This document shows positions 44,371-52,466 of a stretch of DNA of 64,000 nucleotides, piece after piece (position 1 is the first letter of the stretch; the number at the start of each line of letters is the position of its first letter). Below the pieces are notes generated by a model. It was not told where the DNA came from, ran no database searches, and was given only the letters and a program-made list of their open reading frames with translations. The translations under genes were made by a program, and so were the position numbers. Origin of the DNA: CAZADA01 sp964568975 (GTDB taxonomy: Bacteria; Pseudomonadota; Alphaproteobacteria; Caulobacterales; Maricaulaceae); assembly GCA_964568975.1 (NCBI GenBank), contig CAZMSO010000004.1:1-64000 (forward strand). Reading direction: 5' to 3'.

Positions 44371-44805
44371 TTAGCCTTCGCCCCGGCGGACGCCGCGGCC
44401 CAGGCCGATCTTTTTCGCGAATTCCGAGCGACGTTTCGCATAGCTCGGCGCCACCATCGGATAGTCCGCCGGCAGACCCCACTTGCGACGATACTCGTCC
44501 GGGGTCATGTCGAAATTGGAGCGCAGGTAGCGCTTCAGCATTTTCAGCTTCCGGCCGTCTTCCAAGCAGACAATGTGGTCGTCGGTCACCGATTTGGAAA
44601 TCGGAACCGCCGGCTTCGGCTTTTCCGCCGGCTTGTCGGCGGTCGCGCTCGCCAAGGCATGCACTTGCTTGTGCACTTGACGGATCACCTCCGGCACCGT
44701 TTCGGCGGGAATCGTGTTGTTGCTGACAAAGGACGCGACGATGTCCGTCGTCATGCGCAACACGTCCTCGTTGGTGATCGGGTGTTCTTCGACTTCGGTC
44801 GCCAT
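44371..44805 (-). CDS. mucR: MucR/Ros family transcriptional regulator
   Basis: A 144-residue regulator of the MucR/Ros type, which in Alphaproteobacteria silences and coordinates surface, virulence and cell-cycle genes. The N-terminal half (about 8-50) is the oligomerisation region. The C-terminal part has the Ros-type DNA-binding fold (CLEDGRKLKMLKRY ... MTPDEYRRKWGLPADYPMVAP). Compared with Ros CysX2Cys...His...His ligands, only Cys 80 is kept; the other positions are Asp 83, Tyr 93 and Phe 98, so zinc binding is unlikely. The ATG is preceded by GAGGAGATCTGC. A TTGACA element and a 14-bp palindrome lie upstream. Confidence 0.93.
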   Translation of the reverse strand: MATEVEEHPITNEDVLRMTTDIVASFVSNNTIPAETVPEVIRQVHKQVHALASATADKPAEKPKPAVPISKSVTDDHIVCLEDGRKLKMLKRYLRSNFDMTPDEYRRKWGLPADYPMVAPSYAKRRSEFAKKIGLGRGVRRGEG

Positions 44806-44825
44806 GCAGATCTCCTCGCTTGGGT

Positions 44826-44854
44826 CGCCATCTGGCTTGAATCATTTATGTCAA
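44826..44854 (-). promoter_or_regulatory. Candidate mucR promoter
   Basis: On the minus strand a perfect -35 TTGACA (44849-44854) is followed, after 17 bases, by a weak -10 (ATGGCG, 44826-44831). Confidence 0.45.
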
Positions 44855-44867
44855 CGCAATATTGCGT
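44854..44867. promoter_or_regulatory. Perfect 14-bp palindrome ACGCAATATTGCGT upstream of mucR
   Basis: It abuts the TTGACA -35 of the candidate mucR promoter (one base shared) and lies in an AT-richer stretch, so it is well placed to be an operator, possibly for autoregulation. On the plus strand it also overlaps a possible divergent -10 (TATTGC, with TTGAAT 17 bases before). Confidence 0.5.
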
Positions 44868-45018
44868 GGGCTAATCAAACGCGCAAGGGGTTAAAGGACT
44901 ATGTATTTCAGTTCCTGTGCCCTGATTAATCGGTCACCGCCAATGGAGCTTCGCGTCCACAGGACGTTACGCGATCAATAGCGCCCGATAGCTTTGGGGA
45001 ATTCCTGAGCGTGTGCGG

Positions 45019-45048
45019 TTGATCCAGACCACCACGAGCCGATATGAC
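45019..45048 (+). promoter_or_regulatory. Candidate glyA operon promoter
   Basis: TTGATC (45019-45024) and TATGAC (45043-45048) are spaced by 18 bases, giving a start near 45055 and a leader of about 23 bases that contains the AGGAAGGG ribosome site. Confidence 0.45.
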
Positions 45049-45077
45049 ATTTTGGCAAATGAGGAAGGGCCAGCGCC

Positions 45078-46367
45078 ATGACCACGACGACCAGCGGACC
45101 GATCACGTCCAGATTTTTTCAAGACGGCGTGGCGGTGTCTGACCCAGAATTGCACGTTGCGGTTCAGCGCGAGGCCGCGCGTCAGCAGCAACAAATTGAG
45201 CTCATCGCCTCGGAAAACATCGTCAGCCGCGCCGTCTTGGAGGCGCAGGGCTCCGTCCTCACCAACAAATATGCGGAGGGCTATCCGGGGCGGCGCTATT
45301 ATGGCGGCTGTGAGTTTGTTGATGAGGCCGAGGAGCTGGCGCGCACGCGCTTAAAACGCCTCTATGACGCGGCCTGGGTGAATGTGCAGCCGCATTCCGG
45401 CGCTCAAGCCAATCAGGCCGTGTTCTTAGCGACGCTGAAGCCCGGCGACACGATTTTGGGCATGAGCCTGGACGCCGGCGGCCACCTCACGCACGGGGCG
45501 CGGCCGAATTTGTCTGGGAAATGGTTTCACGCCGTCCATTACGGCGTGACGCCGGACGGTTGGCTGGACATTGAGGCGGTGCGCGCGTTGGCGTTGGAGC
45601 ATCGCCCCGCCATGATCATCGCCGGCGGCTCAGCCTACGCCCGCATTATTGACTTCGCCGCGTTCCGCGCCATCGCCGACGAGGTGGGCGCGCTTTTGCT
45701 GGTGGACATGGCGCATTTCTCCGGCCTCGTGGCCGGCGGCGTCTACCCAAGCCCCGTGCCCCACGCCCATGTGGTGACGTCCACGACCCACAAGACAATC
45801 CGCGGCCCGCGCGGCGGCATGGTCCTGTCGAATGATCTCGACCTTGGCAAGAAGATAGACTCCGCCGTTTTTCCCGGGTTGCAGGGGGGGCCTTTGATGC
45901 ATGTGATTGCGGCCAAGGCGGTCGCCTTTGGCGAAGCGCTGCGCCCGGAGTTTAAGGAGTATGCGCGCCAGGTCGTCGCCAATTGCCAGGCCATGGCGCA
46001 GGCCGTGTTGGATCGCGGCTTTGATCTCGTCACTGGCGGCACCGACAGTCACTTGGCGTTAATCGACCTGCGCGCGAAAGGGCTCAAAGGCAATAAGGGC
46101 GAAGCAGCGCTCGAGCGGGCCTTCATCACGTGCAACAAAAACGGCGTGCCGGGCGATCCCGAAAAGCCGACCGTGACGTCGGGCCTGCGCGTGGGGTCTG
46201 CGGCGGCGACCACGCGCGGCTTCGGCGAAGCGGAGTTTCGGCGCGTCGGCGAATTGATTGCTGAGGTGCTGGAGCCGCTGGGTCAACATCCCGATGGCGA
46301 TCCGGCGGTGGAGGCGCGGGTGCGCGAGGAAGTGATGGCCATCACCGCGCGCTTCCCGATTTACTGA
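45078..46367 (+). CDS. glyA: Serine hydroxymethyltransferase
   Basis: This enzyme interconverts serine and glycine while charging tetrahydrofolate with one-carbon units. The 429-residue PLP enzyme shows ELIASENIVS, TNKYAEGYPGRRYYGGCE, the PLP Lys in TSTTHKTIRGPRGG and VTSGLRVGSAAATTRG, all standard. The ATG at 45078 has AGGAAGGG upstream. It heads the glyA-nrdR-ribD-ribE-ribB-ribH-nusB-thiL run conserved in Alphaproteobacteria. A candidate promoter (TTGATC, 18 bases, TATGAC) lies at 45019-45048. Confidence 0.97.
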   Translation: MTTTTSGPITSRFFQDGVAVSDPELHVAVQREAARQQQQIELIASENIVSRAVLEAQGSVLTNKYAEGYPGRRYYGGCEFVDEAEELARTRLKRLYDAAWVNVQPHSGAQANQAVFLATLKPGDTILGMSLDAGGHLTHGARPNLSGKWFHAVHYGVTPDGWLDIEAVRALALEHRPAMIIAGGSAYARIIDFAAFRAIADEVGALLLVDMAHFSGLVAGGVYPSPVPHAHVVTSTTHKTIRGPRGGMVLSNDLDLGKKIDSAVFPGLQGGPLMHVIAAKAVAFGEALRPEFKEYARQVVANCQAMAQAVLDRGFDLVTGGTDSHLALIDLRAKGLKGNKGEAALERAFITCNKNGVPGDPEKPTVTSGLRVGSAAATTRGFGEAEFRRVGELIAEVLEPLGQHPDGDPAVEARVREEVMAITARFPIY

Positions 46368-46371
46368 CCGC

Positions 46372-46884
46372 ATGCGCTGCCCTTTCTGCGCCAACCCGGA
46401 CACCCAAGTGAAGGACAGCCGCTCCGCTGAAGACGGAACGGCCATCCGCCGCCGGCGTCACTGCCCGAAGTGCGGTGCGCGCTTCACCACCTTCGAGCGG
46501 GTGCAGCTCAAGGAGCTGACGGTGGTGAAGCGCAGCGGCCGCAAGCAGCCCTTCATGCGCGAAAAACTGGTGAAATCCATCGACATCGCGTGCCAGAAGC
46601 GCGACGTCGAGACCGAGAAGATCGACCAAATGGTCTCCGGCATCATCAGCCAGCTGGAGAAGCTCACGGACGGCGAGGTCCAATCGCGCCAGATCGGCGC
46701 GATGGTGATGGAGGGCCTCGCGAATCTCGATCAAGTGGCGTTCGTGCGCTATGCCTCGGTGTATCAGGACTTCCAGACCCCCGCCGATTTCAGCCGCTTC
46801 TTAGTGGATGAAAAGCTCGCCAACGGCGCGGACGAGCCCCCGGCGGAGGTGCGCGCCGGCGTCGCTAAGACGGACGCGCCATGA
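46372..46884 (+). CDS. nrdR: Transcriptional repressor NrdR
   Basis: NrdR represses ribonucleotide reductase genes in response to (d)ATP level. The 170-residue protein has the N-terminal zinc ribbon CPFC...CPKC (Cys 3, 6, 31, 34) and an ATP-cone domain (about 49-139) with VKRSGRKQPFMREKL. The C-terminal tail past 150 is short and acidic. It follows glyA by four bases and its stop overlaps the ribD start (ATGA). No NrdR boxes are seen within the window's own intergenic regions. Confidence 0.96.
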   Translation: MRCPFCANPDTQVKDSRSAEDGTAIRRRRHCPKCGARFTTFERVQLKELTVVKRSGRKQPFMREKLVKSIDIACQKRDVETEKIDQMVSGIISQLEKLTDGEVQSRQIGAMVMEGLANLDQVAFVRYASVYQDFQTPADFSRFLVDEKLANGADEPPAEVRAGVAKTDAP

Positions 46885-47666
46885 CCGTGGGCCCGCGGGT
46901 GACGCTGAAGCTCGCGACCTCCCTTGATGGACGCATCGCGACCGCGACCGGCGAAAGCCGCTGGATCACCAGCGCGGCCGCGCGTGAGGAGGGCCATCGC
47001 TTGCGCGCCGCCCATGACGCGGTGCTTGTGGGCTCTGAGACGGTGCTGGCCGATGATCCCCAGCTCACGGTGCGGCTGGAGGGCGCGAGGCCCGCGCGCC
47101 AGCCCTTGCGCGTCGTTGCCGACGGGCGGCTGCGCACGCCTGTCGACAGCGCTTTGGTGCGCAGCGCCGGGCCGGCTGCGCCGGTGTTGATCGTCACGGA
47201 TGAGGCGCTGAGCCGCGACGGGCGCATCGCGAAGCTCGCCCCCCGCGCGGGCGCTGTGGCGGCGGCGGGCGCGCGCCTGGGCTTTTGTCCACGCGATCCG
47301 GCGCCGGCGGAGGCTGAGAGCGGGGGGCTTCACCCCGCCTGCATGCTCGGGCGGATCGCGCAGACGCTCGCTGCGCTCGGGCGTGTGGCGATCGGCGATC
47401 CGTTTGCGGTGCTGTTGGAGGGCGGCGGCCGTCTGGCGGCCGCGTTTTTAAACGCCGACTTGATTGACCGGATTGAATGGTTTCGTGCGCCGCTTATCCT
47501 TGGTTCTGCGGGCCGGCCTGGCGTCGGCCCGTTGACTGATCGCGGCTTAGCGGGCGCGCCGCGCTTCGCCCGTGAGAGCGTGTCGGTTCTTGGCGTGGAT
47601 CTGTGGGAGCGCTACGCGCGGGCTTCCGCTGACGCACACGATGACAGCGCGGGCGGAACGCCTTAA
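46881..47666 (+). CDS. ribD: Riboflavin biosynthesis reductase domain (RibD C-terminal half only)
   Basis: This protein reduces the ribosyl side chain of the deaminated pyrimidine in riboflavin synthesis. The 261 residues correspond only to the reductase half of bifunctional RibD: VTLKLATSLDGRIATATGESRWIT, HDAVLVGSETVLADDP and LLEGGGRLAAAFL. The zinc deaminase half (HAE and PCxxxG...C motifs), usually at the N-terminus, is absent, and the ATG overlaps the nrdR stop, so there is no room for it. A deaminase must be encoded elsewhere if the pathway works. Residues about 135-155 are a non-conserved insert. ribE follows after ten bases. Confidence 0.9.
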   Translation: MTVGPRVTLKLATSLDGRIATATGESRWITSAAAREEGHRLRAAHDAVLVGSETVLADDPQLTVRLEGARPARQPLRVVADGRLRTPVDSALVRSAGPAAPVLIVTDEALSRDGRIAKLAPRAGAVAAAGARLGFCPRDPAPAEAESGGLHPACMLGRIAQTLAALGRVAIGDPFAVLLEGGGRLAAAFLNADLIDRIEWFRAPLILGSAGRPGVGPLTDRGLAGAPRFARESVSVLGVDLWERYARASADAHDDSAGGTP

Positions 47667-47676
47667 GTGTCCATGC

Positions 47677-48369
47677 ATGTTTACAGGCATCATCACCGAT
47701 GTCGGCCGCATCGCCGCGGTGGAGCCGGGCCGCGACGCGCGCGCGTTTGTGGTGGAGAGCGCTTACGCTCCCGCGGGCATCGCCCTTGGCGCCTCAATCG
47801 CCCACGCGGGGGCGTGTCTGACTGTGATTGCCGTTGAGCCGGGCGCTGACGGCGCGGGCGCGCGCCACCGGGTGGAGGTGTCAGCGGAGACGCTGTCGAA
47901 AACCACCCTCGGCGATTGGACGGAAGGAACGCGCGTCAATCTTGAGCGCGCGGCGCGCCTGGGCGATGAGCTCGGCGGGCATCTTGTGACCGGCCATGTG
48001 GACCAGGTGGGACGTGTGCGCGCGTGCTGCGCGATCGACGGCTCTGTGCGGCTGACCATCGCGCATGACGCAGACTTCGGACCCTTTGTGGCGGTGAAGG
48101 GCTCGGTGTGCGTCGACGGCGTGTCGCTGACGGTCAACGCCGCGCCGCTTCCCCCGGCGGATGGCGGCGCCGGCGGGGCGTCCCTGGGCGAGCCAAGCTT
48201 TGAGGTCAACATCATTCCCCACACCGCGGAAGCGACCACCCTTGGCGCGTTGCGGGAGGGGGATGTGGTCAATCTGGAAGCGGATCTCATCGCGCGGTAT
48301 GTGGCGCGCCAACGCGACGCCGCCGTTTGGAGCGCGGCTGGGGCCCGGCGCGTGGCGGAGTCGGCCTGA
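47677..48369 (+). CDS. ribE: Riboflavin synthase, alpha subunit
   Basis: This enzyme dismutates two 6,7-dimethyl-8-ribityllumazines to riboflavin. The 230 residues contain two lumazine-binding beta-barrels: MFTGIITDVGRI starts the first, GGHLVTGHVDQVG the second, and SVCVDGVSLTVN and IIPHTAEATTLG are conserved. A Gly/Pro/Ala-rich insert (about 165-180) is unusual but lies in a loop. The start is the ATG at 47677; the ATG at 47673 is out of frame. The stop overlaps ribB (TGATG). Confidence 0.95.
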   Translation: MFTGIITDVGRIAAVEPGRDARAFVVESAYAPAGIALGASIAHAGACLTVIAVEPGADGAGARHRVEVSAETLSKTTLGDWTEGTRVNLERAARLGDELGGHLVTGHVDQVGRVRACCAIDGSVRLTIAHDADFGPFVAVKGSVCVDGVSLTVNAAPLPPADGGAGGASLGEPSFEVNIIPHTAEATTLGALREGDVVNLEADLIARYVARQRDAAVWSAAGARRVAESA

Positions 48370-49556
48370 TGGTGGGCGCGCTTTCTCCCATCGAAGACAT
48401 CATCGAAGACGCGCGCAATGGGCGCATGTTCGTGCTTGTGGACGCGGAAGATCGCGAGAATGAAGGCGATCTCGTCATCCCGGCGCAATTTGCCACGCCG
48501 GACCAAGTGAACTTCATGGCCAAGCATGGCCGCGGCCTGATCTGCCTTGCGCTTACTCAAGACCGAGCCGACCAGCTCGCGCTGCGGCCTATGGCGAGCG
48601 AGAACCGCACCCCGTTGCGCACCGCTTTTATGGTGTCGATCGAGGCGCGCGACGGGATCACCACGGGCATTTCCGCCCATGACCGCGCGCGCACCATCGC
48701 TGTGGCGATCGACCCGTCCAAGGGCCCGGACGACATCATCAGTCCCGGCCATGTGTTTCCGCTGACGGCGCGCAATGGCGGCGTGCTCGCGCGGGCCGGC
48801 CACACCGAAGCGGCGGTCGACATCGCCCAACTCGCCGGCCTCGCCCCGGCCGGGGTGATTTGCGAAATCATGAATGACGACGGCACCATGGCGCGGTTGC
48901 CGGATCTCATCGCGGTCGCCCAGCGCTATGGGCTGAAAGTCGGCGCGATTGCCGATCTCATCGCTTATCGCCGCCGTCATGAGCGCTTAGTGGAGCGCCG
49001 CTTGGAGACGGAGTTCGACAGCCGCTGGGGCGCGGGCTTTCGGTTGTTTGTGTTCGTTAATGTGTTGGATGGCGCGGAGCATGTGGCCTTGATGAAAGGA
49101 CGCCCGCGGGCCGATGAGCCGTCGCTTGTGCGCATGCACAAGGTGGACTTCGCGGCCGATGTGTTGGGCGAGGCAAGCGCGCGCGGCCGCCTTGTGGGCG
49201 AGGCGGTGGAGGCCGTGGCCGCCGCCGAGCACGGCGTCGTCGTTTTCATCCGTGAAACTCACCGCAGCGCCATCACCGAACGCTTCGGCGCGACAGTCGG
49301 CGCAGGCGGCGATGATCGCGAAACCCGCGCGCTGCGCGAGTATGGCGTCGGCGCGCAGATCCTGCGTGATCTCGGCGTGCGCGACATGATCTTGTTGACG
49401 AACACGCCCATGCGCGTGCCGGGCTTAGAAGGCTACGGGCTTAAAATCGTCGGCGCGCGGTCCTTTGGCGCGGCGGCGCAGGCCGACGCTTGCGACGCCG
49501 GCGCGTCTGAGGCCGGCGCAGCGGGCTCTTCGACGACGGGCCGCGATGATGGCTAG
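48369..49556 (+). CDS. ribB: 3,4-dihydroxy-2-butanone 4-phosphate synthase with degenerate GTP cyclohydrolase II domain
   Basis: Residues 1-205 are an intact DHBP synthase (DAEDRENEGDL, ITTGISAHDRA, GHVFPL, HTEAAVD), which makes the four-carbon unit of lumazine. The C-terminal half aligns with GTP cyclohydrolase II by layout (LREYGVGAQILRDLGV, LLTNTPMRVPGLEGYGL) but lacks the zinc Cys motif of RibA and its RxxCDC neighbourhood, so it is probably inactive in that step (RibBX type). A separate RibA is then needed elsewhere. It overlaps ribE by TGATG and ribH by eight or eleven bases. Confidence 0.9.
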   Translation: MVGALSPIEDIIEDARNGRMFVLVDAEDRENEGDLVIPAQFATPDQVNFMAKHGRGLICLALTQDRADQLALRPMASENRTPLRTAFMVSIEARDGITTGISAHDRARTIAVAIDPSKGPDDIISPGHVFPLTARNGGVLARAGHTEAAVDIAQLAGLAPAGVICEIMNDDGTMARLPDLIAVAQRYGLKVGAIADLIAYRRRHERLVERRLETEFDSRWGAGFRLFVFVNVLDGAEHVALMKGRPRADEPSLVRMHKVDFAADVLGEASARGRLVGEAVEAVAAAEHGVVVFIRETHRSAITERFGATVGAGGDDRETRALREYGVGAQILRDLGVRDMILLTNTPMRVPGLEGYGLKIVGARSFGAAAQADACDAGASEAGAAGSSTTGRDDG

Positions 49557-50061
49557 GGGCCCGAGCATCCTCATTGTGTCGGCCCGCTATTACGCCGACA
49601 TCGTCGCGGAACTCGAGCGCAACGCCATCGCAGCGTTGGAGGCGGCGGGGGCGAGCCACGCCCTCATTGAAGCGCCGGGGGCCTTTGAGATCCCAGGGCT
49701 CATCACTTACGCCCACCGCGCCTCGAAGCGCACCTTCCACGGGTTTGTCGCCTTGGGCTGCGTCATTCGCGGCGAGACGAGCCATTATGATTATGTGTGC
49801 GGGGAGAGCGCGCGGGGGCTCATGGAGCTCTCCACCAAACACGTCACCTACGCGCATCCGCAAAACATGGCGTGCCACGCCACGCGCATGACGCCGGCGC
49901 CGTTGGCCATCGGCTATGGGATTTTGACAGTCGAGAACCAAGACCAAGCCTGGGCGCGGGCGCGCTCAGCGGCCGAGGGCGGCAAAGACAAAGGCGCGGA
50001 GGCGGCGCGGGCGTGCTTAGGCGTGCTGGAGGCCCGCAAGCGCGTGCGTGACGGCCTGTGA
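49549..50061 (+). CDS. ribH: 6,7-dimethyl-8-ribityllumazine synthase
   Basis: This enzyme joins the ribityl-aminopyrimidine and dihydroxybutanone phosphate into lumazine. The 170 residues show ILIVSARYYADI, APGAFEIP, GCVIRGETSHYDYVC (with the active-site His) and a C-terminal GKDKGAEAARACL. Two adjacent ATGs (49546 and 49549) are possible starts; both lie inside the ribB end, giving an overlap of 8-11 bases and likely coupling. nusB follows after 34 bases. Confidence 0.95.
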   Translation: MARGPSILIVSARYYADIVAELERNAIAALEAAGASHALIEAPGAFEIPGLITYAHRASKRTFHGFVALGCVIRGETSHYDYVCGESARGLMELSTKHVTYAHPQNMACHATRMTPAPLAIGYGILTVENQDQAWARARSAAEGGKDKGAEAARACLGVLEARKRVRDGL

Positions 50062-50095
50062 GCGCGGCCGGCGTCGCCCAAAGAGCGAGGGGCCA

Positions 50096-50599
50096 ATGAG
50101 CGACGCGGGTCTTACCGAGGCGGATCGGCGCTTTGCGGCGCGGCGGGGCGAGGCGCGGATCGCCGCGGTGCAAGCGCTTTACCAGCTTGAAATCAGCGGG
50201 CGCGGCGTGGACGCGGTGGTGCGGGAGTTCCTCGATCACCGCCTGCCGGCGGCGGATTCCGGCTCGGATTCCGGCGAAGCCGTCGACGCCCAGCACTTCA
50301 CAGAGCTGGTCACCGGGGTCGTGGCCGCCCAAGCCGAGATCGACCGCGCCGTCGCCGCCGCGCTGGCCCAGGGGTGGAGCTTGAAGCGGCTTGACGCCAC
50401 CGCGCGCGCGATTTTGCGCGCGGGCGCTTATGAGGCGCTGCAGCGGCCGGACGTGCCCGCCGGCGCGGTGATTGATGCGTATTTGGCGGTGGCGGACGCG
50501 TTTTTTGATGGAACAGAGCAGCGCTTCATCCACGCCGCCCTTGATGCAGTGATGGCTGCAGCGCCCGCGCGCACAGGCCGCGCTGACACGCGCGAGTGA
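50096..50599 (+). CDS. nusB: Transcription antitermination factor NusB
   Basis: An all-helical RNA-binding factor that acts with NusE on boxA in rRNA transcription. The 167 residues have AAVQALYQLEIS near the N-terminus and WSLKRLDATARAILRAGAYE with the VIDAYLAVADAFFDG helix near the end, the diagnostic parts. The ATG at 50096 follows GCGAGGGGCC. It lies in the same order (ribH-nusB-thiL) as in most Alphaproteobacteria and seven bases before thiL. Confidence 0.94.
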   Translation: MSDAGLTEADRRFAARRGEARIAAVQALYQLEISGRGVDAVVREFLDHRLPAADSGSDSGEAVDAQHFTELVTGVVAAQAEIDRAVAAALAQGWSLKRLDATARAILRAGAYEALQRPDVPAGAVIDAYLAVADAFFDGTEQRFIHAALDAVMAAAPARTGRADTRE

Positions 50600-50605
50600 G
50601 GGGCC

Positions 50606-51715
50606 ATGGCCTCTGATCCGCGCGGGGCGGGGCCCAGTTCGTCGTCTCCGGCGTCGCCGCCCTCATCGCGGTCTCCCTCATCGCTTGGGGCAAAGGCGCC
50701 GAGCCATTGCGACGCGCTGGCGGAGGGCGAATTCGATTTTATTCGCCAGCACTTAGCGCCCTTAAGCGCCGCCGCCCCGGGCGCGTATGGCCTCACGGAC
50801 GACGCTGCGGAGCTGGCGGCGACCGCCCTGGCCGTGACGGGAGGCGTGGTCGTGACCGCTGATCTCCTGACTGAGGGCGTGCATTTTCTCGCGGACGACC
50901 CCCTAGACCGCGTGGCGCAAAAGGCGCTGCGGGTCAATCTCTCGGACTTGGCGGCGAAGGGCGCAACGCCCCTCCATTACCTGCTGAGCGTCGCCTGGCC
51001 GGAGCGTGTGGACGCCGCGGGACGCGCCCTCTTCGTCGACGGGCTTGCTGCAGACCAGGCGGCGTTCGGGGTGAGCTTGCTCGGCGGCGACACCACGCGC
51101 GCGGCTGGCCCGCTGACAGTGGCGGTCACGGCCATTGGGACGCTGGAGCACGCCGCCATGGTGCGCCGTGCTGGCGCGCAGCCGGGCGATCAGGTCTGTG
51201 TCACGGGGACGATTGGCGATGGCGGCCTTGGCCTGTTGGCGCGCCGAGGGGCGCTGGCGGCGCTTGGAGCCTCCGCGGAGGCGGCGTTGCGTGACCGCTA
51301 TCAACGGCCGCAGCCGCGCGTGGCGGCGATTGCGCCCCTGCGGGCGTTCGCAACGGCGGGAATGGACATCTCCGACGGTCTTATCGCCGATGCGCACCAG
51401 CTCGCGCGCGCCTCCGGCGTCGTGATCCGGCTGGAGGCGGCGCGTGTGCCCGTGAGCGAGGCTGCGCAGGCGTGGCTCGCGCGCCAGGACGACGAGGAGG
51501 CGGCGCGGGCTTGGCTCGCCGCCGCTGGCGATGATTATGAGCTTTTGGTGTGTGTGTCGCCGGCGCGCGTCGCGGATGCGCGCGCCGCTTTTGCGGCCGC
51601 CGGCGTCCCGCTGACGGTGGTCGGCGCGGTGGGTGCGGGCGGGCCCGCGGTGGAGTTCGTCAACCATAAGAATGAAAACATTCCCATGGCGCGCCGAGGC
51701 TATACCCATTTCTGA
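50606..51715 (+). CDS. thiL: Thiamine-monophosphate kinase
   Basis: ThiL phosphorylates thiamine monophosphate to thiamine pyrophosphate. The 369-residue protein has an unconserved Ser/Pro-rich N-terminus of about 35 residues, then EFDFIRQHLAPL, GLTDDAA (metal-binding Asp), VNLSDLAAKGATP, LLGGDTTRA, MDISDGLIAD and GDDYELLVC. All nucleotide and metal motifs are intact. ATG 50606 is preceded by GAGGGG; a later start that drops the low-complexity leader is possible. It complements thiS/thiG at 4.5-5.8 kb. Confidence 0.94.
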   Translation: MASDPRGAGPSSSSPASPPSSRSPSSLGAKAPSHCDALAEGEFDFIRQHLAPLSAAAPGAYGLTDDAAELAATALAVTGGVVVTADLLTEGVHFLADDPLDRVAQKALRVNLSDLAAKGATPLHYLLSVAWPERVDAAGRALFVDGLAADQAAFGVSLLGGDTTRAAGPLTVAVTAIGTLEHAAMVRRAGAQPGDQVCVTGTIGDGGLGLLARRGALAALGASAEAALRDRYQRPQPRVAAIAPLRAFATAGMDISDGLIADAHQLARASGVVIRLEAARVPVSEAAQAWLARQDDEEAARAWLAAAGDDYELLVCVSPARVADARAAFAAAGVPLTVVGAVGAGGPAVEFVNHKNENIPMARRGYTHF

Positions 51716-51739
51716 ACTCACCCCGTCATTATAGGGCTC

Positions 51740-52264
51740 ATGACACGGATGACGCACCTCAGCGCCGCGCTGGCGATCGCGCTGGCGACCGCGCTCATGG
51801 GCGCGGCGGCGGACGCGGGCGGCGGCGGCGGCGGTGATGCGCCGGCCGACGGGCCAAGCAACATCATTAAAGCGGGCTTTACGCTCGAATCCGACACGCC
51901 GGAATCCAATCTCGAGGCCGCGCTGTTGATTGACGACGACCCGAAGGCGGTGAGCGTGCCGTTGGTTGCGTTTCCGGTCACCCGTGGCGATCAGCTGAGC
52001 CATTACGTGTTTGTGTCTATGCGGCTGAAAGTGGCGGACGGCCACGACGCCTGGCGCGCGCGTGAGCGCAGCCACTGGGTGCGTGATGCGATTGTGCGCG
52101 CGGCGCACCGCGCGGACGTCGTGGTTCCTGAAGCCGGCGGCGTGCTTGATGAGGATCGCGCGCGCGCCATGGTGTTGGAGGCGGTCGCGGAGGTGCTCGA
52201 TCCCAATGCGGTGGCGGATGTCGCCTTCACGCAAGTCAATGGAAGCCACCGCCTGACCCGGTGA
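51740..52264 (+). CDS. Exported protein of unknown function, FliL-like C-terminus
   Basis: A 174-residue protein with a signal peptide (about 1-26, ending ADAGGGGGG) and a Gly/Pro/Asp linker. The later part (SHYVFVSMRLKV ... WVRDAIVRAAHRADVV ... RARAMVLEAVAEVLDPNAVADVAFTQV) has the strand-helix-helix-strand pattern of the FliL periplasmic domain. The likeness is one of pattern, not clear identity, and no flagellar genes are near. It lies between thiL and hppA, 24 bases after thiL. Confidence 0.65.
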   Translation: MTRMTHLSAALAIALATALMGAAADAGGGGGGDAPADGPSNIIKAGFTLESDTPESNLEAALLIDDDPKAVSVPLVAFPVTRGDQLSHYVFVSMRLKVADGHDAWRARERSHWVRDAIVRAAHRADVVVPEAGGVLDEDRARAMVLEAVAEVLDPNAVADVAFTQVNGSHRLTR

Positions 52265-52466
52265 GACGGCGGGCTGCACCCGGCGGGGTGAACGCAGCCG
52301 GCCCGTGTTGCGCCCGTGGAAGGCCTATGGCAGCTTCGCGCCCACATCGCGCGAGCAGCGAACATCTGCTTGCTGACAGACATGTAAAGCCTCAAGAGTG
52401 AGCGCGGGTTCCGGCCGAAGGCGGGCGCCGCAGCCACCCATTGTGGCGTTTGAGGGGTGCCGCGCC

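Noticed and set aside
46300..48369. FMN riboswitch in the rib operon
   Set aside because: Genes overlap or nearly touch throughout, so there is no leader to hold one.
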